Counted from the stretch's first letter, positions 17,191 through 25,276 are shown. The stretch is 45,704 nt of DNA from UBA6109 sp964506465 (GCA_964506465.1 CAZDLM010000016.1:1-45704); one strand, 5' to 3'. Made by a program: numbers and translations. Notes: generated by a model not told the origin, from the letters alone.

Positions 17191-18347
17191 CCGAAAGAGC
17201 AGCCATTCTTGAAGCCCGGGGTCTTGTCGTCGTCAGAGGAGAAGTTGCGGTCCTTTCCATCGACGAGCTGATCCTGCCGCCGGGAGAGATCCTCTCGGTG
17301 ATCGGACCGAACGGCGCCGGCAAGACCACGCTTCTCCAGGTGTTGGCCGGCCTGATCCGCCCGAAGCAGGGGGAGATCCGTTTCTGCGGCGCCTCGGTTG
17401 CCGGAGAGGCCAGCCTGGCCTACCGGCGGCGGATCGCTATGGTCTTTCAGGAGCCCCTGCTTTTCGACACCACGGTTTCCGCGAACGTGGCCGCCGGTCT
17501 CAAGATCCGCGGCGTTCCGCGGGACCGGATCACCGGGCAGGTGGAGCGGCAGCTCGGACGCTTCGGGATTGGGCACCTGGCGGCGCGTTCTGCGCGGACC
17601 CTCTCGGGAGGCGAGGCGCAACGAACCTCGCTCGCACGGGCCCTCGCCGTCGAGCCGGAAATCCTCTTCCTGGACGAGCCCTTCGCCTCGCTGGATCCGC
17701 CGACGCGGGAGGATCTGATCGAAGATCTCAACCGCGTGCTGCGCGAAACGGGAACGACGGCCCTGATGGCGACGCACGACCGCGAAGAGGCGCTGAGGAT
17801 TTCCGACCGGATCGCCGTGATGAGCGGGGGGTCCATCGTTCAGACGGATTCTCCAGAACGCCTCATGAACCGGCCGGTCAATGAGTTCGTCGCCTCCTTC
17901 GTCGGGATGGAAACGATCCTCAAGGGGACCGTCGTTTCGAACGGAGGTCTGGGGACGGTGCTGATTGCGGCGGAGGGAAACGGATCCACAAAAACGCCGG
18001 CTGCGGTCTCATCGGGCAAGCCCGCCCTCATCGAGATCGTGGGGGACTTTCCCGCCGGGGTGGAGGTCGTCTGCGTGATCCGGCCCGAGCACGTAACGGT
18101 GTCGCTCCGGGACGGGCGGGAAGGGAAGACCAGCGCACGCAACGTCTTTGACGGCAGGATCGTGAAGCTGGCAAAGAAGGGATTGTATTACAAACTCGCA
18201 CTCGATTGCGGATTCTCTCTCGCCGCCTACGTGACGGCCGGTGCCGTGGAGCAACTGGGTCTCACGGAGGGAACGGAGGTCGTCGCCTCTTTCAAGGCGA
18301 CGGCGGTGCAGGTCATCCGCCACGGCGCTTCCCGCGGCCAATCATAG
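17187..18347 (+). CDS. tupC: Tungstate ABC transporter ATP-binding protein TupC
   Basis: This 386-residue ATPase has Walker A GPNGAGKTT near 41, the Q-loop in FQEPLLFD, signature LSGGEAQRTSLARAL near 145, Walker B EILFLDEPFASLD near 160 and the H-loop in MATHDREEA near 195. After the ATPase domain (to about 235) comes a roughly 140-residue C-terminal region with IRPEHVTVSLRD and FDGRIVKLAKKGLYYKLALD. This is TOBE-like and could bind oxyanion for trans-inhibition, as in ModC (inference). The ATG at 17187 is selected by the ATGA overlap with tupB; the frame is open further upstream but antisense-like. A 29-bp gap separates it from the convergent moaE-like gene. Confidence 0.92.
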   Translation: MTERAAILEARGLVVVRGEVAVLSIDELILPPGEILSVIGPNGAGKTTLLQVLAGLIRPKQGEIRFCGASVAGEASLAYRRRIAMVFQEPLLFDTTVSANVAAGLKIRGVPRDRITGQVERQLGRFGIGHLAARSARTLSGGEAQRTSLARALAVEPEILFLDEPFASLDPPTREDLIEDLNRVLRETGTTALMATHDREEALRISDRIAVMSGGSIVQTDSPERLMNRPVNEFVASFVGMETILKGTVVSNGGLGTVLIAAEGNGSTKTPAAVSSGKPALIEIVGDFPAGVEVVCVIRPEHVTVSLRDGREGKTSARNVFDGRIVKLAKKGLYYKLALDCGFSLAAYVTAGAVEQLGLTEGTEVVASFKATAVQVIRHGASRGQS

Positions 18348-18376
18348 ACAGATCGACGGCTTATTGGCCGCAGGAT

Positions 18377-18754
18377 TCAAATCAGCTTTTCGGTTTTCTT
18401 CAGGGTCTTTAATTTCTTCAACCTCTCGAGCCCATGGCGACATGCGGTGAAGGCATCTTCGCTCGCAGAAGAGCTGACAGCAATCAAGGAAATGATATCG
18501 CCAACCTTCAGTTGACCGATTCTCCGGACGAGGAGAACATCTTCAATGTTCCACCTCTGTTTCAGGTCAGCCGAAATCGTGGACATCTCTCCCTCCATGT
18601 CCCCGGCTCTCTGGAATTCAATTCCCACAGATGCCCCGCCACCTGTTTGACTCTTGACAACGGCATAATGAAAAATGACCGATCCCGCTTCAGATTTGCG
18701 GATATTGTCGAACATTCCTTCGGGACGGATGGGGCCGTCCGTAACGATCTCCAT
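18377..18754 (-). CDS. Diverged MoaE-like molybdopterin synthase large subunit
   Basis: This 125-residue protein matches MoaE in outline: GSVIFHYAVVKSQTGG corresponds to the 'GA..F.G.VR' region, RIGQLKVGDIISLIAVSSSA to the 'G.L..G+..+.++VS..HR' strand, and EDAFTACRHGLERLK to the helix before the catalytic lysines. It is shorter than typical MoaE (about 140-150). It lacks the exact PIWKKE ending, having KTLKKTEKL instead, so activity is uncertain. The ATG at 18754 is chosen because GGAGG lies 5 nt upstream; a GTG at 18769 would add five residues. It follows the fadD-like gene on the same strand by 52 bp. Location beside the tungstate transporter fits a pterin-cofactor theme. Confidence 0.68.
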   Translation of the reverse strand: MEIVTDGPIRPEGMFDNIRKSEAGSVIFHYAVVKSQTGGGASVGIEFQRAGDMEGEMSTISADLKQRWNIEDVLLVRRIGQLKVGDIISLIAVSSSASEDAFTACRHGLERLKKLKTLKKTEKLI

Positions 18755-18806
18755 ATTCGCCTCCGTCACAGGCTCGTGATTGCCCGATGCCGTTTCACAG
18801 GTCCTC

Positions 18807-20591
18807 TTATCTCTCCCGATACATCCCGTCGATGAGGTCCCGGAATTTCTCGTTGATCGCCTTCCGCTTGAGCTTCATCGTCGGCGTCATCTCCCCTGCA
18901 TCCTGGCTGAAGGGCCGCGCGAGAAGCGTGAACTTCTTGATGCGTTCGAAACCGGCCAGATCGCCGGAATTCTGGTCGATCCGTTCCTGGTAGAAGCGGA
19001 CGATCTCGGGTTTCGCGACCAGCTCCTCGTGTGAGGCAAAGGAGATTCCCTTCGATTTCGCGTATTCCTCCAGCGCCGGGAACGCCGGCACGATCAGGGC
19101 CGAGACATATTTGCGCTCGTCGCCGATGACGGCGATCTGCTCGATGAAGAAATCCTTGCCGATCGTCGTCTCGATGAGCTGGGGCGCGATGTACTTTCCG
19201 CCCGAGGTCTTCATCAGGTCCTTGATGCGGTCGGTGATGGTCAGATACCCGTCCTCAATCATCCCCACGTCGCCCGTCCGGAACCAGCCGTCCTCGAAGA
19301 CCTCCGCTGTTGCCTGCGGCTTCCTGTAGTAACCCTTCATCACCGTGGGGCCCTTCACGAGGATCTCGCCGTTGGCGGCGATCTTGATCTCGACACTGGA
19401 AATCGGTTTCCCGACGGTCCCCGGACGGTAGAAGGCATTCTCGTGGCAGGTGACGGTCGCCGTGGTCTCCGTCAGGCCGTAACCGCAGGCGATGAAGATG
19501 CCCGCTGAGTGGAAGAACTCTTCGATCTTCTTGGAAAGGGGCGCCCCCGCGCAGGGAAAGTAGCGGATGCGTCCGCCCACGACCTCGCGAAGCTTTGCAA
19601 GGACCAGCTTGTCGGCGATTTTGTGTTTCAGGGCCAGCAGCGGTGGTACGGCCTTCTCCTCCTTTTTCAGGAGATAAACCTGCTCGCCGGTCGCGACGGC
19701 CCACCGAAAGAGCTTCCTCTTCAGCGGAGGGGCCGACTCCAGGCGTTCGAAGACGGTGGAGTAGATCTTTTCGTAGAAGCGGGGGACGGCGCACATGACC
19801 GTCGGCCGAACCTCCTTCAGGTATTCGACGACCTTGGTCGTATCGTCACAGTAGTTGTTCGTCATCCCCTCGACGAGTGCGAAAAAGGTCCAGGCCATCT
19901 CGAAGACGTGCGTGAGGGGCAGGAAGCACAGGGAAATGTCCTTTTCGCTGACGTCGAGGCGTTTTTCGTGGGCGACGAAGCAGGCCCGAAAGTTGGAATG
20001 GCAGAGCATGACGCCCTTGGGCTCTCCCGTCGTTCCGGAGGTGTAGATGAGAGTCGCCAGTTCGTCCGGGTCCGCCTCGGCAAGACGGGCTTCGACTTCC
20101 ACGGCCCTCGACGATTTCCGGCCCAGCGCCAGGAAATCGTCGAAGTACATGGACGGCGCATGCTCCCGGATATCCACCGTCCGGTCGAAAACAATGATCT
20201 TCTTGAGCCAGGCGGATCCGTCGAAGAAGCTCCGCACCTTGTCATACTGGTCTTTGCCGCCGACGAAGACGATGGGAATTTGCGCGTCGTTGACGATGTA
20301 CTCGGCCTGCCGGGCCGTGTTCGTCGCGTAGATGGGGACGGAGACGCCGCGGACGGAAAGAGTCGCGAAATCGGCGATGGTGAACCCGGGCTTGTTCGCC
20401 GAGAAGATGGCGACGGTTCCGCCCTCCGGAAGGCCCAGTTCGAGCAGCCCCTTGGCCGCGTCGAGAATCCTCTCGCCCATTTGACGGAAGGACAGCTCCC
20501 TCCAGGCGCCGTCCTCTTTCCAGCGAAGGGCGGGCTTGTCGGGATATCTGTCGATCGTCTCGCGGATCATCATGGCCAGGTGGTTCTTCAT
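18807..20591 (-). CDS. AMP-forming long-chain acyl-CoA synthetase (FadD/FAA-like)
   Basis: This 594-residue ANL-family ligase activates a carboxylic acid to the acyl-CoA via an acyl-adenylate. Motifs: P-loop-like LIYTSGTTGEPKGVML at about 181-196, the substrate-pocket helix with LPLTHVFEMAWTF near 230, GYGLTETTATVTCH near 375, and the hinge/catalytic lysine region DGWFRTGDVG...ITDRIKDLMKTSGGKYIAP (about 445-485). Length and the LPLTHVFE motif fit long-chain (FAA1/FadD15-type) enzymes rather than acetate ligases. The ATG at 20591 has AGGAGAG upstream, and a strong promoter lies at 20656-20685. A moaE-like gene follows. In a syntroph this would prime fatty-acid degradation (inference). Confidence 0.92.
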   Translation of the reverse strand: MKNHLAMMIRETIDRYPDKPALRWKEDGAWRELSFRQMGERILDAAKGLLELGLPEGGTVAIFSANKPGFTIADFATLSVRGVSVPIYATNTARQAEYIVNDAQIPIVFVGGKDQYDKVRSFFDGSAWLKKIIVFDRTVDIREHAPSMYFDDFLALGRKSSRAVEVEARLAEADPDELATLIYTSGTTGEPKGVMLCHSNFRACFVAHEKRLDVSEKDISLCFLPLTHVFEMAWTFFALVEGMTNNYCDDTTKVVEYLKEVRPTVMCAVPRFYEKIYSTVFERLESAPPLKRKLFRWAVATGEQVYLLKKEEKAVPPLLALKHKIADKLVLAKLREVVGGRIRYFPCAGAPLSKKIEEFFHSAGIFIACGYGLTETTATVTCHENAFYRPGTVGKPISSVEIKIAANGEILVKGPTVMKGYYRKPQATAEVFEDGWFRTGDVGMIEDGYLTITDRIKDLMKTSGGKYIAPQLIETTIGKDFFIEQIAVIGDERKYVSALIVPAFPALEEYAKSKGISFASHEELVAKPEIVRFYQERIDQNSGDLAGFERIKKFTLLARPFSQDAGEMTPTMKLKRKAINEKFRDLIDGMYRER

Positions 20592-20655
20592 AAGGCTCTC
20601 CTTGGTTGTCTGCGGACCGGTCGACAGGTGATGGAAGACGGCCGCAACCGCCGGG

Positions 20656-20685
20656 ACTATAGTCGATTCCGTCCCCGGCTGTCAA
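20656..20685 (-). promoter_or_regulatory. Sigma-70-type promoter for the fadD-like gene
   Basis: On the minus strand a perfect TTGACA (20685-20680) and TATAGT (20661-20656) have an 18-bp spacer, about 65 bp from the fadD-like start codon. Confidence 0.78.
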
Positions 20686-20757
20686 AGCCGTTTTCCGGCG
20701 AATATTCCATTTGACGAAAGGGATTTTCGCTGGCACAAAGAACGGCATGGGGGAAGG

Positions 20758-21624
20758 ATGAGCGAAACAGGCCGCCATTTGAATCTTCAGCCGTCCGGCA
20801 CAAGCGCGGGAACCCCCGCGTCATCCGAGTGCGGAATGATCCGCGCCATCGAAACCAACCTCTTCGGCGCCTGGGCGCAGCTCGCCTGTCTCCCGCAGGT
20901 CGATTACCGGAACGAGGCGGATGCGATCCGCTTTATCGGCGGCATTCCCTTTCCCCTCTGCAACAGCGTCATGAGGGCCGATCTCTCCCCGGCGGGGATC
21001 GACGCGAAGATCGAGGAAATCCTCCTGCCCTTTCGGGAACGGAAACTGCCGATGTTCTGGTGGATCGGGCCCGCCACGAAGCCGGCCGACCTGGGCAGCC
21101 GGCTGGGAAAACACGGCCTGCAGTACCAGGACGAGACAGTGGGAATGGCGGTCGATCTATCCGTTTTTCCGGTGGACGCGGAAAAGGAAATGCCTATCCG
21201 CATCCGGGAGGTGACCGGCGAGGACTCGCTTCGGGACTGGCTGGCCGTTTTCCGCACCGTATTTGAAGTCCCCGAGTTTGTGGTGGAATTCTTTGCCTCC
21301 GCCATGCGAAACCTCGGGTTCGGGTCCGATCTTCCGTATCGTCATTTCATCGGGCTTGCCGGCGGTATGCCCGCAGCGGTCTCTTCCGTATTTTTTGACC
21401 TGCAAGCGGCCGGCGTCTACAATGTGGCGACGCTCGCCGATTTTCGCTCCCGCGGCATCGGCACGGCCATGAGCCGGGCGGCGATGAACGAAGCCCGGAT
21501 CAAAGGATGCCGCTGGAGTGTCCTCCACGCGACCCCGATGGGTGTTCCCGTGTATCGGAAGCTCGGTTACCGGGAATGCTGCCGTCTCAAGATCTACAGT
21601 AATATCAACGACTCCCATGGGTAA
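20758..21624 (+). CDS. GNAT-family N-acetyltransferase
   Basis: This 288-residue protein has a C-terminal GNAT fold (about 140-280). The acetyl-CoA loop is SRGIGTAMSRAAM (R/Q-x-x-G-x-G/A pattern) near 233-245, preceded by strand AAGVYNVATLADF and followed by VPVYRKLGYRECC. The N-terminal half (about 27-130) looks like a degenerate second GNAT-like or partner domain, as in two-domain GNATs. The substrate cannot be inferred. The ATG at 20758 has GGGGGAAGG upstream; ATG at 20836 is a possible shorter start. It is divergent from fadD with a 166-bp gap. Confidence 0.85.
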   Translation: MSETGRHLNLQPSGTSAGTPASSECGMIRAIETNLFGAWAQLACLPQVDYRNEADAIRFIGGIPFPLCNSVMRADLSPAGIDAKIEEILLPFRERKLPMFWWIGPATKPADLGSRLGKHGLQYQDETVGMAVDLSVFPVDAEKEMPIRIREVTGEDSLRDWLAVFRTVFEVPEFVVEFFASAMRNLGFGSDLPYRHFIGLAGGMPAAVSSVFFDLQAAGVYNVATLADFRSRGIGTAMSRAAMNEARIKGCRWSVLHATPMGVPVYRKLGYRECCRLKIYSNINDSHG

Positions 21625-21717
21625 GGCGCGGGAGCGAGCCTTCGTCGCCCTGGCCCCGCGCAACTCGCTGCTCTTCGGAGCGGGCAACACCCTCCGCGCA
21701 GGACGCCCGATTATTGT

Positions 21718-21747
21718 TTGACACCCGGGCTTTCTTTTCCCTATAAT
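21718..21747 (+). promoter_or_regulatory. Consensus sigma-70 promoter upstream of the GpsA-like gene
   Basis: TTGACA (21718-21723) and TATAAT (21742-21747) both match consensus exactly, with an 18-bp spacer. The start codon is about 150 nt downstream, so the mRNA has a long leader. The gap 21625-21905 otherwise holds only a small overlapping reading frame at 21827. Confidence 0.9.
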
Positions 21748-21905
21748 CGCCGCCATTGATGCAGGGGAGCCCTCCCGGCGCCGCGGATGAAGGTCCGGTT
21801 GCGGGGACGGCTTTCCGGCAGGAGAGATGGAGGGAGCGGCCGATAGGTACAACCGGCAGCCTCGATCAGGGGCCGTCGGGGCCTTAGCGCCGTTTTATTT
21901 TTCCT

Positions 21906-23120
21906 ATGATCTTGAGCGACCTCGACGCAAGTCGGATAGGCATTATCGGTCCCGGCCGCCTGGGAACGTCTTTCGCCTACAAATTCGGACGCGACAACAA
22001 GCGCGTCACCATGTATTACCATGACGCCGAGGTCTGCCGGGCCATCAACCGCGACCACCTGAATCCCAAGCATCTGACGCAGGACCTCGCGACAAAACTC
22101 GGCGGCATGGACCGCGTGCCGCGTTTTTCCTCGAAGATCGTCGCGACCAACGACCTGGAGCGTGTCATCGAGGATAACGACTTCATCTTTCTCGCCCTCA
22201 CGATGAACCGCCTCCCGGAACTCCTGAATTACGTCAAGCCCATCCTGGAGCGGAAGACGGGAAACACGGTCTTCATCTCTCCGATCAAGGGGCTCGTCTC
22301 CGACGAACTGACCAAGGAATTGATCACCCCTTCGCAACTCATCCACAACAACCTCCACCAACTCAGACACAAGTACACCATCGTCTGCGTCGGCGGCCCC
22401 TTTTTCGATACCGACATCGCACTCGGCAATCCCGTCTGCGTGACGGTTGCCGGAAGAAGCCGGATCGTCAGGCTGATCCGGGAGAAGATCATCCGCTTCA
22501 ACCGGCGGGAGCTGAGCTCGTTCTACAACTTCGACATCGTCGGCGTCGAGGCCTGCGGCGCCCTGAAGAACATCGTGGCAAACCTCATGGGGGCGGCCCA
22601 CCGCATGGAACTGGGGGATTCGATCCCCGGAACGGTGTTCGCCCGCTCCGGGGTGGAGATCCGTTCGCTGTCCAAGCTCCTGGGCGGCAGTTTCCAGGCC
22701 TTTCACAGTCAGGCCGGCGTCGGAGACCTGTTCGTCACCGTCTCCTCCATGGCGAGCAAGAACTACCGCTACGGCAAGCTCTTCTACGAAATGCACACGG
22801 GCAATCCCATCGAGACGAATATCAAGGTCCTGGAGCGGATCGACGGCACGCCGGAGGGCCCCAATACCATCCGCAACGTGTACAAGTACCTGGAGAAGAA
22901 GAACATGTACAGCCCGCTCTTCCATTGCGCTTACAAGATCTTCAACGAGAGCATGACGCGCAAGGACATCCGGGAACGGCTCATCCAGGCCTGCCAGTTC
23001 GACAAGAGGACGAGGGAGTTCATCGGCCCCGTCTCGCGGTTTCTGTACCGGGTGGCGCCGAACCTTTGGTACCGCCGCCACAAGGGGATTCTGTCCAATA
23101 TCGACGGCATGAATCCGTAG
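21906..23120 (+). CDS. NAD(P)-dependent glycerol-3-phosphate dehydrogenase-like protein
   Basis: This 404-residue protein has a Rossmann nucleotide site at the N-terminus (RIGIIGPGRLGTSFA, 10-24) and a GpsA-like C-terminal helical domain containing the catalytic-Lys region EACGALKNIVANLMG (about 217-231). It is clearly longer than housekeeping GpsA (about 330), with an extra C-terminal region (MTRKDIRERLIQACQFDKRT). The glycerol-phosphate activity is therefore probable but unproven. Synthesis of sn-glycerol-3-phosphate for phospholipids would be the expected role. There is no Shine-Dalgarno sequence; the ATG follows a U-rich GTTTTATTTTTCCT stretch, and in-frame TAG at 21885 limits the start. 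It is driven by the consensus promoter at 21718. Confidence 0.78.
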   Translation: MILSDLDASRIGIIGPGRLGTSFAYKFGRDNKRVTMYYHDAEVCRAINRDHLNPKHLTQDLATKLGGMDRVPRFSSKIVATNDLERVIEDNDFIFLALTMNRLPELLNYVKPILERKTGNTVFISPIKGLVSDELTKELITPSQLIHNNLHQLRHKYTIVCVGGPFFDTDIALGNPVCVTVAGRSRIVRLIREKIIRFNRRELSSFYNFDIVGVEACGALKNIVANLMGAAHRMELGDSIPGTVFARSGVEIRSLSKLLGGSFQAFHSQAGVGDLFVTVSSMASKNYRYGKLFYEMHTGNPIETNIKVLERIDGTPEGPNTIRNVYKYLEKKNMYSPLFHCAYKIFNESMTRKDIRERLIQACQFDKRTREFIGPVSRFLYRVAPNLWYRRHKGILSNIDGMNP

Positions 23121-23158
23121 CGGAATGTCGGCTGACGCCGTTCGTGTGGCATTCCCCC

Positions 23159-23188
23159 TTGACAGGCCGGATACGGACATGCTATTCG
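23159..23188 (+). promoter_or_regulatory. Promoter of the trpB2 leader transcript
   Basis: TTGACA at 23159-23164 is followed, 18 bp on, by TATTCG (23183-23188) with a TG extended -10 just upstream (TGC-TATTCG). The predicted start lies about 23 nt before the leader ORF. The same layout is seen before the aromatic leader at 33381. Confidence 0.6.
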
Positions 23189-23217
23189 GCAAAAAAAGCA
23201 CCGTGCGCGTGGGCCGT

Positions 23218-23283
23218 ATGAGAATGTCAACGGAAAAGAAACTCTGGTGGTGGTGGCAGGCCATAACCGTCTGCCCACAATAA
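23218..23283 (+). CDS. trpL: Tryptophan leader peptide (attenuator control ORF)
   Basis: This short ORF of 21 codons begins ATG AGA ATG and contains four consecutive TGG codons at 23245-23256 (KKLWWWWQAI), then ends VCPQ and TAA. An in-frame ATG at 23224 could also start it. The ribosome-binding site is weak. Four Trp in 21 residues directly upstream of a terminator and a tryptophan synthase gene is diagnostic of ribosome-mediated trp attenuation: scarce charged tRNA-Trp stalls the ribosome on the TGG run and alters downstream RNA folding. Too short for standard gene callers. Confidence 0.88.
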   Translation: MRMSTEKKLWWWWQAITVCPQ

Positions 23284-23372
23284 CGGAGTGCGCGCGAACC
23301 GTGGGCGGGAAGAGATCCACCCATGGTTCATGAAGGACAAATCAGGCCATGGGAAGTTCCCATGGCTTTTTT
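23270..23372 (+). promoter_or_regulatory. Trp attenuator with mutually exclusive RNA stems
   Basis: Five segments can be paired by eye. Segment 1 (23270-23278, inside the leader end, TCTGCCCAC) pairs with GTGGGCGGG (23301-23309). Segment 2 (23296-23305, GAACCGTGGG) pairs with segment 3 (23320-23329, CCCATGGTTC). Segment 3 can instead pair through CCCATGG with CCATGGG (23347-23353), which is the 5' arm of the terminator at 23346-23372. A ribosome stalled at the Trp codons leaves segment 1 free, so 1:2 forms, 3 is released and blocks the terminator. A ribosome at the stop codon covers 1, so 2:3 forms and the terminator folds. The pairings are visible; the mechanism is inferred. Confidence 0.72.
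23346..23372 (+). terminator. Attenuator terminator before trpB2
   Basis: Inverted repeat GCCATGGGA/TCCCATGGC (9 bp, 3-nt loop) is followed by six T residues at 23367-23372. It lies 73 bp upstream of the trpB2 start and downstream of the Trp leader ORF, so it must be read through for trpB2 expression. Confidence 0.88.
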
Positions 23373-23445
23373 GTTGTTCCGCAGGAATTGCCCTTTGGGC
23401 GGATGAGTGCCGACGCGAATAAACCATTCGAAAAGGAGAAGCGTT

Positions 23446-24807
23446 ATGGAACAGGTGAAGGTGACTCTGGACGATCAGGAAATCCCCAGGCAGTGGTACA
23501 ATGTGCAGGCGGACCTGCCCAAGCCCTTGAGCCCGCCGCTGCACCCCGGCACGGGAAAACCCGTCACGGCGGAGGATCTGGCCCCAATCTTTCCCATGAA
23601 CCTCATCGAGCAGGAGGTGAGCCAGGAGCGCTGGATCGCCATTCCCGACGAAGTTCTGCAAAAGTACCTCTTGTGGCGCCCGTCGCCGCTGTGCCGGGCG
23701 AGAAATTTCGAGAAACTGCTGAACGCTCCCGTCCGGATCTATTACAAGAACGAGGGGCACAGCCCCGCAGGATCCCACAAACCCAATACGGCCATTCCGC
23801 AAGCTTATTACAACAAGGCTTTCGGCATCAAGCGGCTGGCCACTGAGACGGGCGCCGGGCAGTGGGGAAGTGCCCTGTCCATGGCCTGCAAGATGTTCGG
23901 CCTGGAGTGCCGCGTCTTCATGGTGCGGGTCAGTTACGAGCAGAAGCCCTATCGCCGCATGATGATGCGAACCTGGGGCGCCGAATGCATCCCCAGCCCG
24001 AGCACGATCACCGAATCGGGCCGCCAGGTTCTGGCGGAGCATCCGGATTCGCCCGGCAGTCTCGGAATCGCGATCAGCGAGGCGGTCGAAGACGCCGTGA
24101 CGCACGAAGGGTCCCGGTATTCTCTCGGCAGCGTGCTCAACCACGTGCTGCTGCACCAGACGATCATCGGCCTCGAGGCCCAGAAGCAGATGGAGAAGAT
24201 CGGCGAGTATCCGGACGTCGTCATCGGCTGCGCCGGCGGCGGCAGCAACTTCGCCGGGATCGCGCTGCCGTTCGTGCGCGACAAGATTCACGGGAAGAAG
24301 GTCTCCGTCATCGGCGCGGAGCCGACCTCCTGCCCGACGATGACCAAGGGTCCTTTCGCATACGATTTCGGCGACCTCGCCAAGAAGACGCCGCTGCTGC
24401 CCATGTACACGCTCGGCCACGACTACGTTCCGGCGCCGATCCACGCGGGCGGTCTGCGCTACCACGGCATGGCGCCGATCATCAGCCACCTCGTCCGCGA
24501 GGGGATCATCGAGGCGCGGGCCTACCACCAGCTCCAGACCTTTGAGGCGGGCGTCAACTGGGCGCGCACCGAAGGCTTCATCCCGGCTCCCGAGACCGAC
24601 CATGCGATCGCCGCGGTCGTGGACGAAGCGATGCGGGCCAAGGAAGAGGGGAAGGAGAAGGTCATCCTCTTCAACTGGAGCGGCCACGGTCTGGTGGATC
24701 TGGCCTCCTACGAGGCCTACTTCGACGGAAAACTCCAGCCCTACGAACTTCCCAACGGCGAGATCCAGCGGGCGCTCCGGGCGATCGAGGGGTTCCCGAA
24801 ACTGTAG
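23446..24807 (+). CDS. trpB: TrpB2-type tryptophan synthase beta chain
   Basis: This 453-residue PLP enzyme of the TrpB2 subfamily condenses indole with serine (or O-phosphoserine) to tryptophan. The PLP lysine is Lys112 in AGSHKPNTA, the phosphate loop is GCAGGGSNF (about 264-272), and ETGAGQWGSALS is the substrate loop. The N-terminal extension (about 1-75) and length near 450 separate TrpB2 from standard TrpB (about 395). No trpA lies beside it, as usual for TrpB2. The ATG at 23446 has AAGGAG upstream. The Trp-codon leader and terminator immediately upstream are direct evidence that the cell treats this gene as a tryptophan-supply gene. A hairpin follows at 24836. Confidence 0.93.
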   Translation: MEQVKVTLDDQEIPRQWYNVQADLPKPLSPPLHPGTGKPVTAEDLAPIFPMNLIEQEVSQERWIAIPDEVLQKYLLWRPSPLCRARNFEKLLNAPVRIYYKNEGHSPAGSHKPNTAIPQAYYNKAFGIKRLATETGAGQWGSALSMACKMFGLECRVFMVRVSYEQKPYRRMMMRTWGAECIPSPSTITESGRQVLAEHPDSPGSLGIAISEAVEDAVTHEGSRYSLGSVLNHVLLHQTIIGLEAQKQMEKIGEYPDVVIGCAGGGSNFAGIALPFVRDKIHGKKVSVIGAEPTSCPTMTKGPFAYDFGDLAKKTPLLPMYTLGHDYVPAPIHAGGLRYHGMAPIISHLVREGIIEARAYHQLQTFEAGVNWARTEGFIPAPETDHAIAAVVDEAMRAKEEGKEKVILFNWSGHGLVDLASYEAYFDGKLQPYELPNGEIQRALRAIEGFPKL

Positions 24808-24835
24808 GATCGCCGGTTCAGGCATCCGAGTGAGA

Positions 24836-24877
24836 CGAGGCCGTTGCGGGATTGTCCCGGCGGCCTCGTTCCCTTTC
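24836..24877 (+). terminator. Probable terminator after trpB2
   Basis: CGAGGCCG (24836-24843) pairs with CGGCCTCG (24861-24868), with an inner CGGGA/TCCCG stem, followed by a weak pyrimidine/T run (TTCCCTTTCC). The T-tract is interrupted, so efficiency is uncertain. Confidence 0.5.
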
Positions 24878-24935
24878 CATGCTGTGACTTTCGCGATAGG
24901 CTGTGGTATCGTCAGTCGCGCCGGAGGGAGTTGCC

Positions 24936-25214
24936 GTGTCCGAATACGATGATCTTCTTGTCCGCTGTCCGCGTCTGGGCCACGAACTGACCTTCGCCTA
25001 CTGCCGGAGGGAAGCGGGGACGCTTCCCTGCCCGCGGGTCGCAACCTGCTGGAGCGGCCGCTTTCCCGTCGAGGACCATCTGCGGGCCGGGATGGCGAAG
25101 GAGGACTGGGAATGCTTCTTGCTGCAGAAACCCAGGGAAAAGGTGGCGAGCCTCCTGGAAATCATCGACAAGGCGAAACGCGGAAAGACGGGAAGGCCCG
25201 ACAGCGGCCGGTAA
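24936..25214 (+). CDS. Small cysteine-containing hypothetical protein
   Basis: This 92-residue protein is not recognised. The first half has four Cys (RCPRLG, AYCRRE, PCPRVATCW) in a spacing that could bind a metal. The second half is helical and basic (PREKVASLLEIIDKAKRGKT). The GTG at 24936 is chosen because GGAGGGAG sits 5 nt upstream, better than an in-frame GTG at 24903. It ends 62 bp before rarA and may be co-transcribed with it. No signal peptide or membrane span. Confidence 0.62.
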   Translation: MSEYDDLLVRCPRLGHELTFAYCRREAGTLPCPRVATCWSGRFPVEDHLRAGMAKEDWECFLLQKPREKVASLLEIIDKAKRGKTGRPDSGR

Positions 25215-25276
25215 GCGGGAAGGGAAGACATCCCTTAGAAGATTCGGATCCGGGCGACTCCCGGGATTTGAGGAGC

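Noticed and set aside
20700..20760. Possible sigma-54 (-24/-12) promoter, TGGCAC near 20731
   Set aside because: The GC element of the -12 box (TTGC) is missing at the right distance. No other convincing -24/-12 pair was seen in the gaps.
21741..25044. Two long minus-strand open frames opposite the GpsA-like and trpB2 genes
   Set aside because: They are shadows of strongly conserved plus-strand genes, with no start signals or recognisable motifs.
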